A stretch of 64,000 bases of DNA from Plasmodiophora brassicae (Eukaryota > Endomyxa > Phytomyxea > Plasmodiophorida > Plasmodiophoridae), in assembly GCA_039704465.1 (NCBI GenBank), contig JASFAU010000009.1, positions 1,178,001 through 1,242,000 of the forward strand. Direction: 5' to 3'. A model generated the notes under the pieces. The model had not been told where the DNA came from. It was given only the letters and a program-made list of their open reading frames with translations, and made no database searches. Positions 12,733 through 23,628 of this stretch are shown here, piece after piece. Every line of letters begins with the position of its first letter. The first letter of the stretch is position 1. A program made the translations under genes and the position numbers.

Positions 12733-13164
12733 ATGCGCCTCGCAGTCGTCATCGTGCTGGTTGGCGTGATGAGTATCGCAAGCGCCGGAAACTGCTGCTC
12801 AAGCAAGGCCCGGCAACACGAGCAGGACAAAAACCGTTTCGTCGCGCATCTAACGACATTCGCCTCCGTGCCGGTGCCAAGGTCAGCGCTGCCGCCAACG
12901 TACAGGCCTCCACAGCAGACGGAGACGGTTGACTCGCACTCAAATATCGATCGGGCCCCGCGGTGGACGAGGAGGAACGGCGCGTCGGAGGAACGGGAAC
13001 CGAGGCTGCCGCTGGGCACGGCAGTCGTCGCTCCCTACAGCGAAGAACGATTACGCGGACACGCTCCCGCCCATCATCACGCCCCCACTCATCATCACGT
13101 CTCCATTCATTACGACGTCCCTATTCATTTTTCCCCCATCGATCATGCCCACATCTATTATTGA
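12733..13164 (+). CDS. Small secreted His/Pro-rich protein (effector-like)
   Basis: The Met at 12733 begins a strong signal peptide (MRLAVVIVLVGVMSIASAG) followed by NCCSS. The mature part, about 120 residues, is charged. It ends in a His-rich tail with repeats like HAPAHHHAPTHHHVSIH and terminates in HIYY. There is no TM segment or known domain. The signal peptide and the Gly-Asn-Cys-Ser junction resemble those of the vWA gene 1.4 kb downstream (MRLMAAAIIVAIGAAG, then GNSCS). The two may share a leader by duplication. The His cluster could bind metal; that is inference only. Confidence 0.6.
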   Translation: MRLAVVIVLVGVMSIASAGNCCSSKARQHEQDKNRFVAHLTTFASVPVPRSALPPTYRPPQQTETVDSHSNIDRAPRWTRRNGASEEREPRLPLGTAVVAPYSEERLRGHAPAHHHAPTHHHVSIHYDVPIHFSPIDHAHIYY

Positions 13165-14105
13165 TTGATCGGTCGGTTGTTCAGCATATATACATACAAC
13201 ATAGTCAGTGAATATCACAGTGGAAGGCGATTGTGAATGTTGTGAATGGATGTGGATTCAGCGTCGAAACTCAGTTTGGGTGCGGCTCTGTTGTGACGAT
13301 AGGATTAAGATTTGACCTCTATCCATGCAATCTTGTGTTCCTGGGGCCCTTCTTCACTGCTAGCTGTGTCTCCCCTGGCAGCGTGCTGTCGCTTAGTAGG
13401 TGTATATGATCTGGCACAGACGTCGAGATAGCACGACGTTGGGCCAGGCACATCGGTCGCGCATCGGGTGTGACAGAAATGATTCTCATGGAGGTGCAGC
13501 CAAGTTACGGAAGCTGGCGATCTCAGCGAATAATATTCCAGACGACTTGTGTGATATGACGCACGCCCGCTATGATAAATCGGAGTCGGTTATGACAGAG
13601 GCCATCAAATTGATGTGTTGGCCCCGTTCGATCCAGTTGCAGCACACAACCCTCGCATTCAGATGCCCAGATCTACCGACATTTGGATACTATTCTGCGG
13701 CGCTGGTCGTCTTTCAAGTGGCCAGCTTTGCCGGTGAACCTGATAGATTGCTGGAATCCGGGACGACACTTGTCGCACAAGATATGCGACAATATACTGA
13801 ACCTGTTTTCGCGTGACGTTGCTGTTAAGGCAAAACTTCACTGGTGCTGCCACTTGCATTGTTATATTCACAATGAGTACTATCTAGAGGGCATCAGCAA
13901 GCTGGTGTGGACATTGTTGCAGTCGTTTCGACCTGTACAACGGCGCTGTACAGTGTACAGTAGGTATCACGCTGTTTGCGCGAATCCAATCTGCAGTGGC
14001 GCCTGCGCGACTCGACGGCAGTGCAGAACTGCGCGACAGGGCGGCTGACCAGTTCCAATCCACATCGAGCCAGCGAGCGTACGTACGGTCCCGTTCCAGG
14101 ATACC
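13165..14105. other. Intergenic 0.9 kb, AT-rich, no gene seen
   Basis: Clearly lower GC than the rest of the window. The longest frame (13400-13816, plus) has no domain and unusual codon use. Nothing recognisable. Confidence 0.5.
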
Positions 14106-15319
14106 ATGGTCCAGATGCGACTGATGGCCGCCGCCATCATCGTAGCGATCGGGGCAGCGGGGTTTGGGACCGCTGGGAACTCCTGCTCTTGCAACCCACT
14201 GAGAAAACCGCGCGGCCAGCATCGCCGTTTCGACCACTGCCTTGCTGACGTGCAGGCATTTTCTGGCACGACGTCGTCGCAAACAACACCGTCCCCGGGT
14301 CTTCAGCCGTCGACAGCATACCGTCGTCTACATCACGTGCAAACGACACCATCTTCGGGCATGTACCTGAATGATCGTTCTGCATCTCCAGGATTGGCTA
14401 AGAAAATGGTTCGATTTGGGTGGAGCAAATTGCGCAGGTTCTTGGGTGGATGCCTGTTGGGTGCCGATACAGTTCAGTGTCGCCGTATTCAGCCAGGCAA
14501 TGTCAGCCCTGATGTCGAGCCGCTCGTGGTGGTAAACACTACAAGTACGAACGCGCAAACAAGCCCGCATGCAAGCGAGCCTGAGAGAAGTTTCGCTGCG
14601 GAAGAGCGAAAGGTGATGCTTCTTTTAGACACGAGTGCGTCGATGGCGTTTCCGACGTCAGCGAAGAACCCGACGAGCCGCAACTTTATAGTTCGAGAAG
14701 CTATCGGCGTCGTGATGTCGGAGCTGAAAGGCGAACCTTCGCAGGACTCTCGCGGCAGCGATCGCGGCGCCGGGCTTCGGGCAATAACGTTTGCAGGTGG
14801 GCATTCTAACGACATTGGCGAACTGAATCCCGAAAACCTGCAAGAGTGCGTCAGACGCGCGCCGTCATGGATGGGCCACCCGATCGATCAATTCTAACTG
14901 CGCCATTGTCAGGAAATGGGATCAAATCGTTTGGGGAGGGATGACCTACCTCATGCCTGGATGGCTCGAACTGAACCGGGTCTTTGACGAAGAATTCGGG
15001 AGGTTGAATGCCGATCATGGACAGCCTCCTTTCATGGCGGTGGTCGTCACAGATGGCGAGGCCCCTGACATCGATAAGTTCGAACTGGCTCTAACGCAGG
15101 ACAAACGCGCTACTCTCGTTATCATCTGCGTCGGGTATGGCGAGCAGCACCAGTACGTCCTGCGATCGTTCCATCGAATCGCAGAAAGCAACCCTCGCGT
15201 TAAGGTTCGCTGCGAGCGTTGTGTTTCGAGAGTGCCATCTTACCGGGTTCGCCCAGGTAGTCAATTACTTTGTCGGGAACGACGACCCGAACGAACATGC
15301 AGGCTCCTCGAACGCATGA
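14106..15319 (+). CDS. Secreted von Willebrand factor A-domain protein
   Basis: Exons 14106-14863, 14913-15204 and 15257-15319 give about 370 residues. The start may instead be the Met at 14115. A signal peptide is followed by GNSCSC and a Ser/Thr/Pro-rich linker. The vWA domain starts at VMLLLDTSASM, whose Asp-Xaa-Ser-Xaa-Ser is the first MIDAS motif, and continues through VVVTDGEAPD, the later MIDAS Asp. It ends NPRVK/VVNYFVGNDDP across the last intron. An intact MIDAS suggests metal-dependent protein binding outside the cell. The introns are 49 and 52 nt. It lies in the AT-richer stretch with other secreted genes. Confidence 0.75.
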
Positions 15320-15365
15320 TGATCAATATACGACTTTGAGTAGCATCGCCGAGTTCGTCTTGTCC

Positions 15366-15630
15366 TCAGGAGACGTCGGCGGCGCACTGTTTCACTGTTC
15401 CGCTGCCATCTGGGGAGTGGGGGCGACCCGCGCCAACGCGACTCTGCAAGGACCGTAATAATTGCGCGACAGGTCGGCAGGTGAGGCAGGCCAGTCCGCG
15501 GATGATCTGTTGGTCCCGCGCACTGTCGAGTTGGTCAGCGTCGTCAAACTTATGCGACTGGTACAATTCGTCGACGACGTCGTCATCGGGGCGTGTCGTC
15601 TTCTTGGTGGCGCTGCCCGCTCGGCACGGA
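15366..15630 (-). CDS. Possible short or partial gene (weak)
   Basis: A minus-strand open stretch reads as a convincing charged sequence (TRPDDDVVDELYQSHKFDDA). It continues to a stop at 15366. No good start or domain is seen, and an upstream exon would be needed. It could be a remnant. Boundaries are approximate. Confidence 0.25.
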
Positions 15631-15842
15631 AACGATCACGTCAGTTCAGCACAAGCGTGAGCCGGTGACTTGGTGTGCACGAACCGGGATCTTCCCTGGG
15701 CACCAGGCACCATCGGCGACAGTGTCGTCCTGCATTAATAATAGTTAGCATGCGACACTCATTCGACCATCTGTGCGAACCAACGTACACGACGTCTCGC
15801 AGTGTATCAACGGCGTCTGTATATTGGCGACCACACCGTCCT

Positions 15843-17128
15843 TCAGTAGACCGTTGCCTCTCGCGCAGCCAACTCGACAGCGATGGTCGGGCGCCCAGCG
15901 AGCATGGCTAGCGTCAGTGGAGTACGGCGAAGTAGATCTAGCGGGTTGATCTCAACGCGTTTGTCACGCAGCAGCACTTGGACAACGTCGATATGGCCAA
16001 GACTGGCGGCCCAGTGCAATGGTGTCCACACCATGTTGGCCGATGGTTGATTGACGCGGATGTCGGCGGCCAGCAGCAGCGCCTCGACGACTTCGGCACG
16101 ATCCTGCTGAGCGGCCAGAAGAAGCGGCGTCCACTGGGGCTGGCCCGCCTCGACGTTGACATTGACACCGGGGTGATGCAGAAGCTCTCTGACGACGTCG
16201 CCCGATCTGGCGAGATGTAGAGGCGCGCAATCGTCATCGTCGCGTGCGTTGACCTGAATATCGGGGTGTTGCAGTAGAAGTCGCACGACGACAGGATGTC
16301 CTTCTTCCGCTGCGTAATGTAGCGGCGTCTTCTTAAGGTCTCTATCGGCATGCGCATTGACTTTGATGCCGGAAAGATGCAGGAGCATGTCGACGACGAA
16401 TTCTTCACCATCGTGGGCGGCGCAGTGCAAGACGTTCCCGCCCCAGCCCCATACCTTGGCGTCGACGTGAGAGGCGTTGCTGCCGCTGACGACAAGATTA
16501 CAAATGTGCTCAGCTGCGTTCGTATCGCGGTACTTCTTGGCCAGATGATAGAGCCGAATGGGCCCCGCTATTAAACGGTACGCTTCTGGGCGTTCGCGAA
16601 ACGCAGCGCGATCTGTCGTGCACGCGAGCCAGTCGGGGAACCGTAGTCGCAGCATCCAACCCATGGCGACCAACATCGAAGGCATCTGCAGGTACTCAAG
16701 CGCCTGTACAAATTCCCCCACCGTGCCATCTTGCCCCAATTCCTGGAACCTTTTCTGCAGCCAGTCGGCTGCGAGGTGAACCTGTTGCCGACGTCACTGA
16801 TCGCAGAGGAGCCAAACAGAAGACAATGCGGCCACACCTGATATTTCTTTTCCAGCGGCGAAAAGCGCTTGGCAAAGCCGACGATCAGGCGTAAATGGCT
16901 ATCGAAGACATTGGGCAGCAACACGTTGCCGATGCGGTCGACACCTGCATTAATCATGCGCTGTATCATGCGAGAATGTTGCGCAAGAGGTATAATGTCG
17001 TTGAGCATGAATACAGCACCGTCTTTGGATATTAGCCTGGCGGCATCGATGACGTTAACGGCCAGGATGAAGGTAAGAAGAAGGCCCGGCGACACGACAA
17101 TTCGATGAGTGCGATTACCGCTGGACAT
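15843..17128 (-). CDS. Secreted ankyrin-repeat protein
   Basis: Exon 1 is the complement of 16838-17128 and exon 2 of 15843-16781, joined across a 56-nt intron (...EKKYQ / VHLAADWLQ...). The product has about 409 residues. The N-terminus contains a hydrophobic core (GLLLTFILAVNVIDAA) that reads as a signal peptide. The C-terminal half has about six ankyrin repeats, with units such as TPLHYAAEEGHPVVVRLLL and TPLHWAASLGHIDVVQVLL. The N-terminal domain (120-200) is unknown. Ankyrin repeats on a secreted protein suggest a role in binding host or extracellular proteins; that is inference. Met 17128 is preferred over 17221, because the longer version would translate a CT microsatellite. Confidence 0.8.
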
Positions 17129-17706
17129 TGCTGCAGCACGGATGGGGATGTCGGTTGACCGCTCGCTGCTCTCTCTCTCTCTCTCTCTCTCTCTGGTCGA
17201 GCGCTTAGGATTTAGGGCCAACTGCTCCGACTTCAGACGCGCCGCGGAGTCGCGGGCGCAATCCTCCGAACAGCGGTCGACAGTATGAGGCCAGCTCTAA
17301 TATTGTTGAACTTGCCGGACTTTTATTGATCGTTCCAGCTTGGAGCCCTCCGCCAAAGTGTCAAGTGGGACAAGAAATCGGTATCGTGCCAGACTCCATT
17401 GTCGCAACCGTCGATAGGCGTGAGCGCATCGGGACAGAACGAGTTCAGCTAGAGGTGACGAAGAGCGGGACGCAGCGTCTTGAGCGGAAATGATGAATCG
17501 CTGCGGGCGATCCCCAGCTCGAACGAATTAGCGAGCCGAGGATACCCGTTCACCGCCTCGGTCGACCCGTCAGCCGAAACGTAGGTGCTCGCGGATCAGG
17601 CATGCACCGTGTGCCGCATCGATCGTCTTCGCAGGCGGGCAGTGTCGTCTGTCCCATAGTCATTCCGATGAACGGCGTCGTAGTCGGTGGCGTCGCCGGT
17701 GTCGGC
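17129..17706. other. Intergenic 0.6 kb upstream of the ankyrin gene
   Basis: It holds the CT microsatellite near the ankyrin gene start and presumably its promoter. I see no coding sequence. Confidence 0.5.
17169..17194. repeat. (CT)13 microsatellite
   Basis: An uninterrupted run of 13 CT units lies 40 bp upstream of the proposed ankyrin-gene start, in its probable 5' leader. It is a GA run on the sense strand. Confidence 0.95.
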
Positions 17707-18087
17707 CTAGACCGCAAAGGAAGAGGAGCTGGACAAGCGCAGGATCAGCAGCGCCAGTTCCTCCCCATTCTGTCGAGTTTTCAAGAAAGTGGCCAGCTAG
17801 CGGGCATCGCCGGCATCGCGGCGACAAACGACGATGTGTCAGGAGATCAGTACCCTAAGTTGGAAGCCGGCAGTGCTGTCGGCAATATCCGCATCAACGG
17901 TTAGCAGAGCATTCGCAGGTGGCCCCTGCTGGGGCACTAACAGCACCACGAAAGAGTTGCCGCAGGTGTGAACAGAAACGCGTCGATGCGCCGAACAGAT
18001 GGTCATCACCTGTTTCGGCGCGTCGGTTATCACAAGCGGATTCCCGTAGCCTATCTGGGGGATGATGGCATCGCGAATAATGCACAT
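17707..18087 (-). CDS. Small conserved-looking protein, unknown
   Basis: Exon 1 is the complement of 17854-18087 and exon 2 of 17707-17796, joined across a 57-nt intron; 107 residues. The sequence around [20 protein letters not shown] and the junction GFQLR / [14 protein letters not shown] looks genuinely coding. The shape (a small beta-rich protein with a C-terminal helix) faintly recalls a proteasome assembly chaperone, but I would not name it. It diverges from rpS6 across about 150 bp. Confidence 0.5.
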
Positions 18088-18237
18088 CCGGGGCGTCACA
18101 CTCACAGGATGCCGCGGAAATTGGGATCGTGGGTCGATATATGGCGGCGCCCTAACAAAGTCGTGGAAGTCCGTCCACGGAGTCCGCGACCTCCCGTGCG
18201 ATTCATTCGGTCTGGGGTAGTAGGCGCGGGTGCCGTC

Positions 18238-18957
18238 ATGAAGCTGAACATTTCGTACCCGGCGACGGGCCTGCAGAAATGCATCACGATCGAGGATGAC
18301 AAGAAGCTGGTCGCCCTGTACGACAAGCGCTTGTCGCATGAGGTCAACGGTGCCGACCTCGGCGAGGAGTTCGCCGGGTACACCTTCAAGATCACCGGCG
18401 GTAACGACAAACAGGGCTTCCCGATGAAGCAGGGTGTCCTGACGAACAGCCGTGTTCGTCTGCTGCTGAAGCAGGGCAGCTCCTGCTACCGCCCGCGTAC
18501 GGCCGGCGAACGCAAACGCAAGTCGGTCCGCGGTTGCATTGTCAGCAGCGACCTGTCCGTCCTGCACCTGGTCGTCACCCAGAAGGGTGAGAAGGACATC
18601 CCCGGACTGACGGACGACACCAAGCCCCGTCGCCTTGGGCCGAAGCGTGCGACCCGCATTCGCAAGCTGTTCAACCTCGAGAAGGACGACGACGTGCGCG
18701 CGTTCGTCATCAAGCGCAAGATCACGAAGGGTGACAAGACGTACACGAAGGCGCCCAAGATCCAGCGACTCGTCACACCTCAGCGTCTGCAGCGCAAGCG
18801 GAAGTGGTACGCCGAGCAGCGCCGCCGCATCGAGAAGAGCAAGGCTACGGCCGACGCTTACGACGCCGTCGTCGCTCTGCGCCTCAAGGAGCAGAAGGAG
18901 CGCAAGGCGCAGCGCAAGGCCAGCCGTCGTACGTCGCACGTCTCCAACACGCAGTAA
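18238..18957 (+). CDS. 40S ribosomal protein S6 (eS6)
   Basis: Met 18238 begins [11 protein letters not shown], the conserved eS6 start; the protein has 239 residues, near the usual 237-249. Family motifs are present: [31 protein letters not shown] and [16 protein letters not shown]. The C-terminal tail is a basic helix ending [10 protein letters not shown], where Ser/Thr sites for S6 kinase may lie. There is no intron. The frame is open upstream to 17968, but that extension has no eS6 similarity. Confidence 0.97.
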   Translation: MKLNISYPATGLQKCITIEDDKKLVALYDKRLSHEVNGADLGEEFAGYTFKITGGNDKQGFPMKQGVLTNSRVRLLLKQGSSCYRPRTAGERKRKSVRGCIVSSDLSVLHLVVTQKGEKDIPGLTDDTKPRRLGPKRATRIRKLFNLEKDDDVRAFVIKRKITKGDKTYTKAPKIQRLVTPQRLQRKRKWYAEQRRRIEKSKATADAYDAVVALRLKEQKERKAQRKASRRTSHVSNTQ

Positions 18958-19043
18958 GGTCGACGTTATCATTACCCAGAAACGCCCTATCGTCCACAGG
19001 GTCCCATAATACACATCCGATCGTCACAACGGCTTAGTCTATA

Positions 19044-21763
19044 CTATATGTCGAGGTGCTCATCGACCTGTCGGACGATGCCGGCGACGTGCTGGATCTT
19101 ATCGAACCCGGGCCGGTTCCACAGGAAGACATCGATCGGGTTCAGCTCCCATCCAGCGCCCTGCAACAGGCGATCGCGCAGCGCACGTGACCCGTTCAGG
19201 CGGTTGCCGAACCGATGGCCGCTGTACAGCAGCTCGACGGCGGAACGTCGTCGGGACACCGGGCTCGTATAGGCAATCGCCAGGCGGAACCCAGTCTTCG
19301 GGCAGACGAACCCTTCCTGGACGTTGCATTGCCCGCCCAGGTCCCGCACGAGCTTCACGAGCTCGCCATGGGCGACCGTCGGCGCAACCGCCCGGCCAGC
19401 GTTGTACGCCATCGATGCCCGGCCGTGCTTGTCGATCAGTTCGAGGGCGCGCCCGTCCAGCGCATCGACAATCGTCGGGAACCGCACCCGCATCCACAGG
19501 AACGCTTGCCAGAGCTGGGTCGTGCTGCTCCCCGGTCTCAGCGTCTTGTCGGCGAGGCCGTATGCGACGCGTTTCCAGAGTTGTGCCAGGTGGTCGGCAT
19601 CCATGTCCTGCAGGTCGAGAGCGGCGATCGCCCAGGCAATCGTGGCGGCCGCGCTGCAAGGCAGACGCAGGCAGACCACCGCCCTCGCCAGGCAGCACTG
19701 GGCAACGGGTGCGAACCCGGGCAGGGATGCGAACGCGCCCGCCCACATGATCTTGGCCAGCAGGTTGCCGTCCGTTTCGTCATCAGCAAGCAGCGACTCC
19801 AGCTTGACGAGCACGTCGGCGAACAGGGAACGACGATCGCGACCATGGGAGACGAGCGACCAGAGCGTCGTGGCCAGCTGCCGGCTGTTCATGGACGGGA
19901 CGAGTTCCTCACCGCGACGCACGACCGGCTCCAGCAGGTTGCTGCCCGACGACTGCCCTACGCCGGCCAGCGCCTTCATGATGTCGTAGACGTCCATGCT
20001 GGGCACGTACAGGCAGGCGGTCCGGATGCAGGAGGCCGACCCGCGACCGTCCTGCCCGAACGTTTGCAGGCAGGTGGCGTGCTGCGTTGGCGTCAGCGAC
20101 GCCGCCAGGGCCAGGTACCGGGCCCTGATCGGGCCAAGGTCGATGCCGGTCCCGATCGTGCGCGTCCGGCCCAGGTTATCAATCGCGACGGCGACCTGCT
20201 GCGGCGCCAGCGTCCGACTCTGGGCGATAACGCGCGCCAGCATCTGTTGAAACGATCAGCGTGTGGGTCAGGGGCAGCGCCGTCGGCGCGGAGCGAGTAC
20301 CTGGCGCCCGAAGTGCTCGTCGTTGTGCCCGAACCTGCTGCACACGTCGACGATGGACAGAGCCTGGCCGGCGCTGAGGTCGCCCCGGATCTGGATGGCT
20401 CGTTGGGCGATGGCCGCGAAGATGGGATCGTCGCGGACGCGCACGTGGAAGAACGACGTCGCGACCAGGTGGAGTTGTGCAGCGGTCAGCGCGGGGACGA
20501 GTTCCCGCACCTGGTGCGTCAGCTGTACGATCGGCTGATGGTGCACAGCCGGGTGCCGAAGCAGGCCGGCCGCCATCATCGACAGCGAGTGGACGTCGGC
20601 CCCGGGTCGAAGCTCGTTCACGCGCTGGACGAACGCCCGCGTAAGTTCCCTGCCGAGGTCGTGCATCGCGCCCAGGAACATGGAGACCTGTCGGGCCTCC
20701 ATCCCGCTGATCAACTCCAGGACTCGACCTGCAACGGCATTGGCCAGGGCGACGTTGGGCGATGGCGACGTGCAAACGAGCCCCGCCAGGGTGGCCTACA
20801 CCGCAACGCATTCACGAGGGGCATGTTCGATTGCGAATCGGGGCGTACCAATGCGGCTGCGTCCATGTCGGGGACCCTGGACGCGATGAGCGGCGAGCAC
20901 GTGTCCCATGGGAAGGTGTCCAGGGCGTCGGCGGCACGAAGCGCTACGAGCAGGCTGAGCAACGTGCCCACATCGAACCCATCCAGCGAGACCGCAGCGC
21001 GGTGAACGGCGAGCGCGTACTGAAACGGTTGACGGGCGCGGGCGAACGCGTGCACGAACGCGGTGACGACCGCCGGTTCCGCTACAGGAATCCGCTGAAC
21101 GGCGGCGTTCGCGAACGCCTGCCACGTCTCGTCGGGGATCGCCCGCTGCGCGCCCTGGTCGAGCCGTGCGAACGCCAGCAGGCACTGGGACAGATCGGCG
21201 GGCGAGAAGTGGCGAAGCAGGCGGGCGCACGTGGCGGACGCGAGCAGGACGACGCGCGGAGGAGCGATCGCCGACATTGCTGTCACCGCCTGCGCGACCT
21301 GACGCGTCGTGACGCAGGGGTCCCTCAGGAACGCCGTCCTGAAATGCTCGACGAGGAACCGGCGACGACGCCTGACCGCCAACGTCACCTGCGCCGTGCA
21401 CTGCGATTCGCGGACGAGCGCCTGCACGAACGATGCATGGTCGATCGGGTGAACAAGCGGGGCGTCGATCAGTACAGCGGCCTGGATCCTCCCCTCCACG
21501 GTGGGTCGCCCTGGATCCGTGTCCTGCCGTCGCTCCTTGGTCGGGCGACGATCGTGCCGCCGAACGTGTTGTGGGAGGAGGCGTACGGGTGGACGTACCG
21601 GCAGCATCAGCATCGGTGGTGACGGCGGTTGTTGTTGTGGTTGTCGTTGACGGGCAACCGTCGCGATGACCGGGTCGGATGATGGCCCTGCGACAGGCGG
21701 TGGCGGCGCTCGAACGAGGCCGAGTCGGATGCGACCGATCAGGTCGACGACGGCGCGAAGCAT
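19044..21763 (-). CDS. RAP-domain protein, probably mitochondrial
   Basis: Exons (complement) 20849-21763, 20301-20795 and 19044-20243 give 869 residues, with 53- and 57-nt introns. The N-terminus (MLRAVVDLIGRIRLGLVR) is an amphipathic basic sequence typical of mitochondrial targeting. The body is helical with FASTK/OPR-like repeats. The C-terminus carries a RAP-like segment (GWELNPIDVFLWNRPG). Members of this class bind and process organellar RNA. The plus-strand frame of 596 codons opposite it is an artefact of GC-rich codons. Confidence 0.8.
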
Positions 21764-21996
21764 TGCAGGGCCATGCGATGGTGACACGACGTCCGGCGAG
21801 GGGTTGCGAAGACGACGACGCCGCCCGCGCGCCGCTATGAATAGGCGGGGAGGATGGCGACGAGCATCGTGAAGGCGATGCGTCGCCCCTGGCGTACGAC
21901 GGTACGGTCTGCTGCTGGTGGCGTTCGCGCCGCACGCGTACAGGGGGGATCGACGTTGGAGCGACACGTATCTGGGTACAGTCCGGTATCGGCGTC

Positions 21997-23534
21997 ATGG
22001 TGAGCCACGACGACCTGGCGCAGCTGGCCGGCTTCCTGGCGTACGACTGCACCGTCCAGCTGGCGATGGTCGTCGCGTTCGTGCGGCGCTGGCACCAGAC
22101 GCCGATCCGGGAGCGCTATCCGAAGATCGTGCTCGTCATCCAGGGCCTGGCCATCGTCATCCCGTACGGCTACTGGGTGGCGGGGCAGTATCGCGACTCG
22201 ATCCTCGCCAACCTGGTCGCCAGCGTCACGTTCAACCAGGCGGCGTTGCACGGCGAGCTGATCCGGGTCCTGCTCCTGTACTGCAATTGGCGGCGCACGC
22301 GAGCCAACGTGCTCCTGGGCGCCGCCGACACCGGCGCCGTCGTTACAAAGCGTCGCGTCACCGCTGCGATCAGGGATCCACACCCGGGATCCAATGGCAA
22401 GTTCGACGACGTACTGCAGCGGCAGGGCGCCGGTCGAGTAGATGTCTTCTTCGCGAGGCACCCGACCCTGGTGCGGGAAGCGCTCTGGTTCAAGGTCTAC
22501 CTCATTGGCATGGCCGCTGATCTGGTCGTCGTCGTCGCCGCCTATGGTGCCTGCCATGGGATGTCGGCGCTACCGGACAGCTTTAATCTCTTCAACAATA
22601 CCTGTATGCTCCTGCAGCTGCTCATCGTGTTCGTCGTCATTGCTCACCTGGGCAACTGCAACGATGCGTTCCACATCAAGGTGCTGTGTCGTTGGCGCAT
22701 ATCGACCCAGGTGCTTAGCGGATGTGTTCCAGTTCGAAATCACCGCTAACGCCATCCTGGGCATCGCTGGGAACCTTGCCGCCAACTATGTCATCCCACC
22801 AGGCGGTACGCGACCGCCTGCGCGTCCTGTTCGGCCCTGATGAATCGTGGGAGGTTGCAGGTGGGGCCAACACGACCCTGCAGCGGCTGTCGGCGTGGAT
22901 TGTCACGAGAACGACGATAGCCGTGTCGTTATTCATGCCAGTGTACTGGGCGCGACGCACGACGTTGCGAATTGCCCCCGAGTACGGGCGCATGGACCGG
23001 CTGCTCACCGTTGACGTGATTCGAATTGCGTTCACCGCGTACCTGGAGAAGGAGTTCGCCGTCGAGTCCATGCTGTTTTACAACGCCCGCCATCAGTTCA
23101 CGAAGAGATGGTCCACGTTGCTCGGCCGCCAGGCCCAGTCAGCCGGAGCCGGGACCACAACAGCAGCAACCGCATCGGCCACATCGCACAGCGATCCATC
23201 AACGACGACGACAATCCTGCCCATGACCGCCGGGCTGATATCGATGCCCGATGAGCTCCTCGACGATGCGGACACGATCTACGAGACGTTCATCAAGGTC
23301 GGGGCGCCGTTCGAGATCAACATCTCCAGCGGGTTACGCCGCGCGTACGAGGCCCTGTTCGAACCCGACCGCCCGAATCCCTCGGGGGATGACCCGACGC
23401 CGACCATCTGGATCGATACCGATATCCGCATGTTCGACCGCGCCTGGCACGAACTTCGTTCCATGCTGGAGCACGCCGCGTTCCGACGGTTCCTGGAGGG
23501 GGACATCGCCGCCGACCTCGTCAAGATGGGCTAG
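21997..23534 (+). CDS. Multi-TM RGS protein, tandem copy 1
   Basis: Exons 21997-22680, 22733-22805 and 22861-23534 give 476 residues. About seven hydrophobic segments lie in the first 320 residues; examples are the stretches around LAMVVAFV, VIQGLAIVIP, ADLVVVVAAYG, LLIVFVVIAHLG and ILGIAGNLAANY. A C-terminal RGS domain starts IAFTAYLEKEFAVESMLFY and continues through TFIKVGAPFEINIS and FDRAWHELRSMLEHAAFRRF. It is split by a linker rich in Ala/Thr. RGS domains accelerate GTP hydrolysis by G-alpha. 7TM-RGS proteins such as plant RGS1 tether this at the plasma membrane. The next two genes are paralogues. Confidence 0.85.
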
Positions 23535-23628
23535 CTAGGTACACATCATGGTAAACGCCCCCGTCGGGTCGAACGATCGACGGATCTGGGTACGATCGCG
23601 GATCGGTGCGTCCGGGTTGGGAGGCAGC

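Noticed and set aside
17129..17221. Ankyrin protein starting at Met 17221
   Set aside because: It would translate the CT microsatellite as an Arg-Glu run before the signal peptide; Met 17128 is more natural.
17968..18237. N-terminal extension of rpS6 by 90 residues
   Set aside because: The extension has no eS6 similarity, and MKLNISYP is the universal start of the family.
17839..19014. 391-codon minus-strand open frame opposite rpS6
   Set aside because: It mirrors the certain rpS6 gene; GC-rich third positions leave few antisense stops. Only its far 3' piece (17854-18087) belongs to a separate small gene.
19215..21005. 596-codon plus-strand frame
   Set aside because: It lies opposite the three-exon RAP gene and reads as shuffled Arg/Gly/Pro with no domain.
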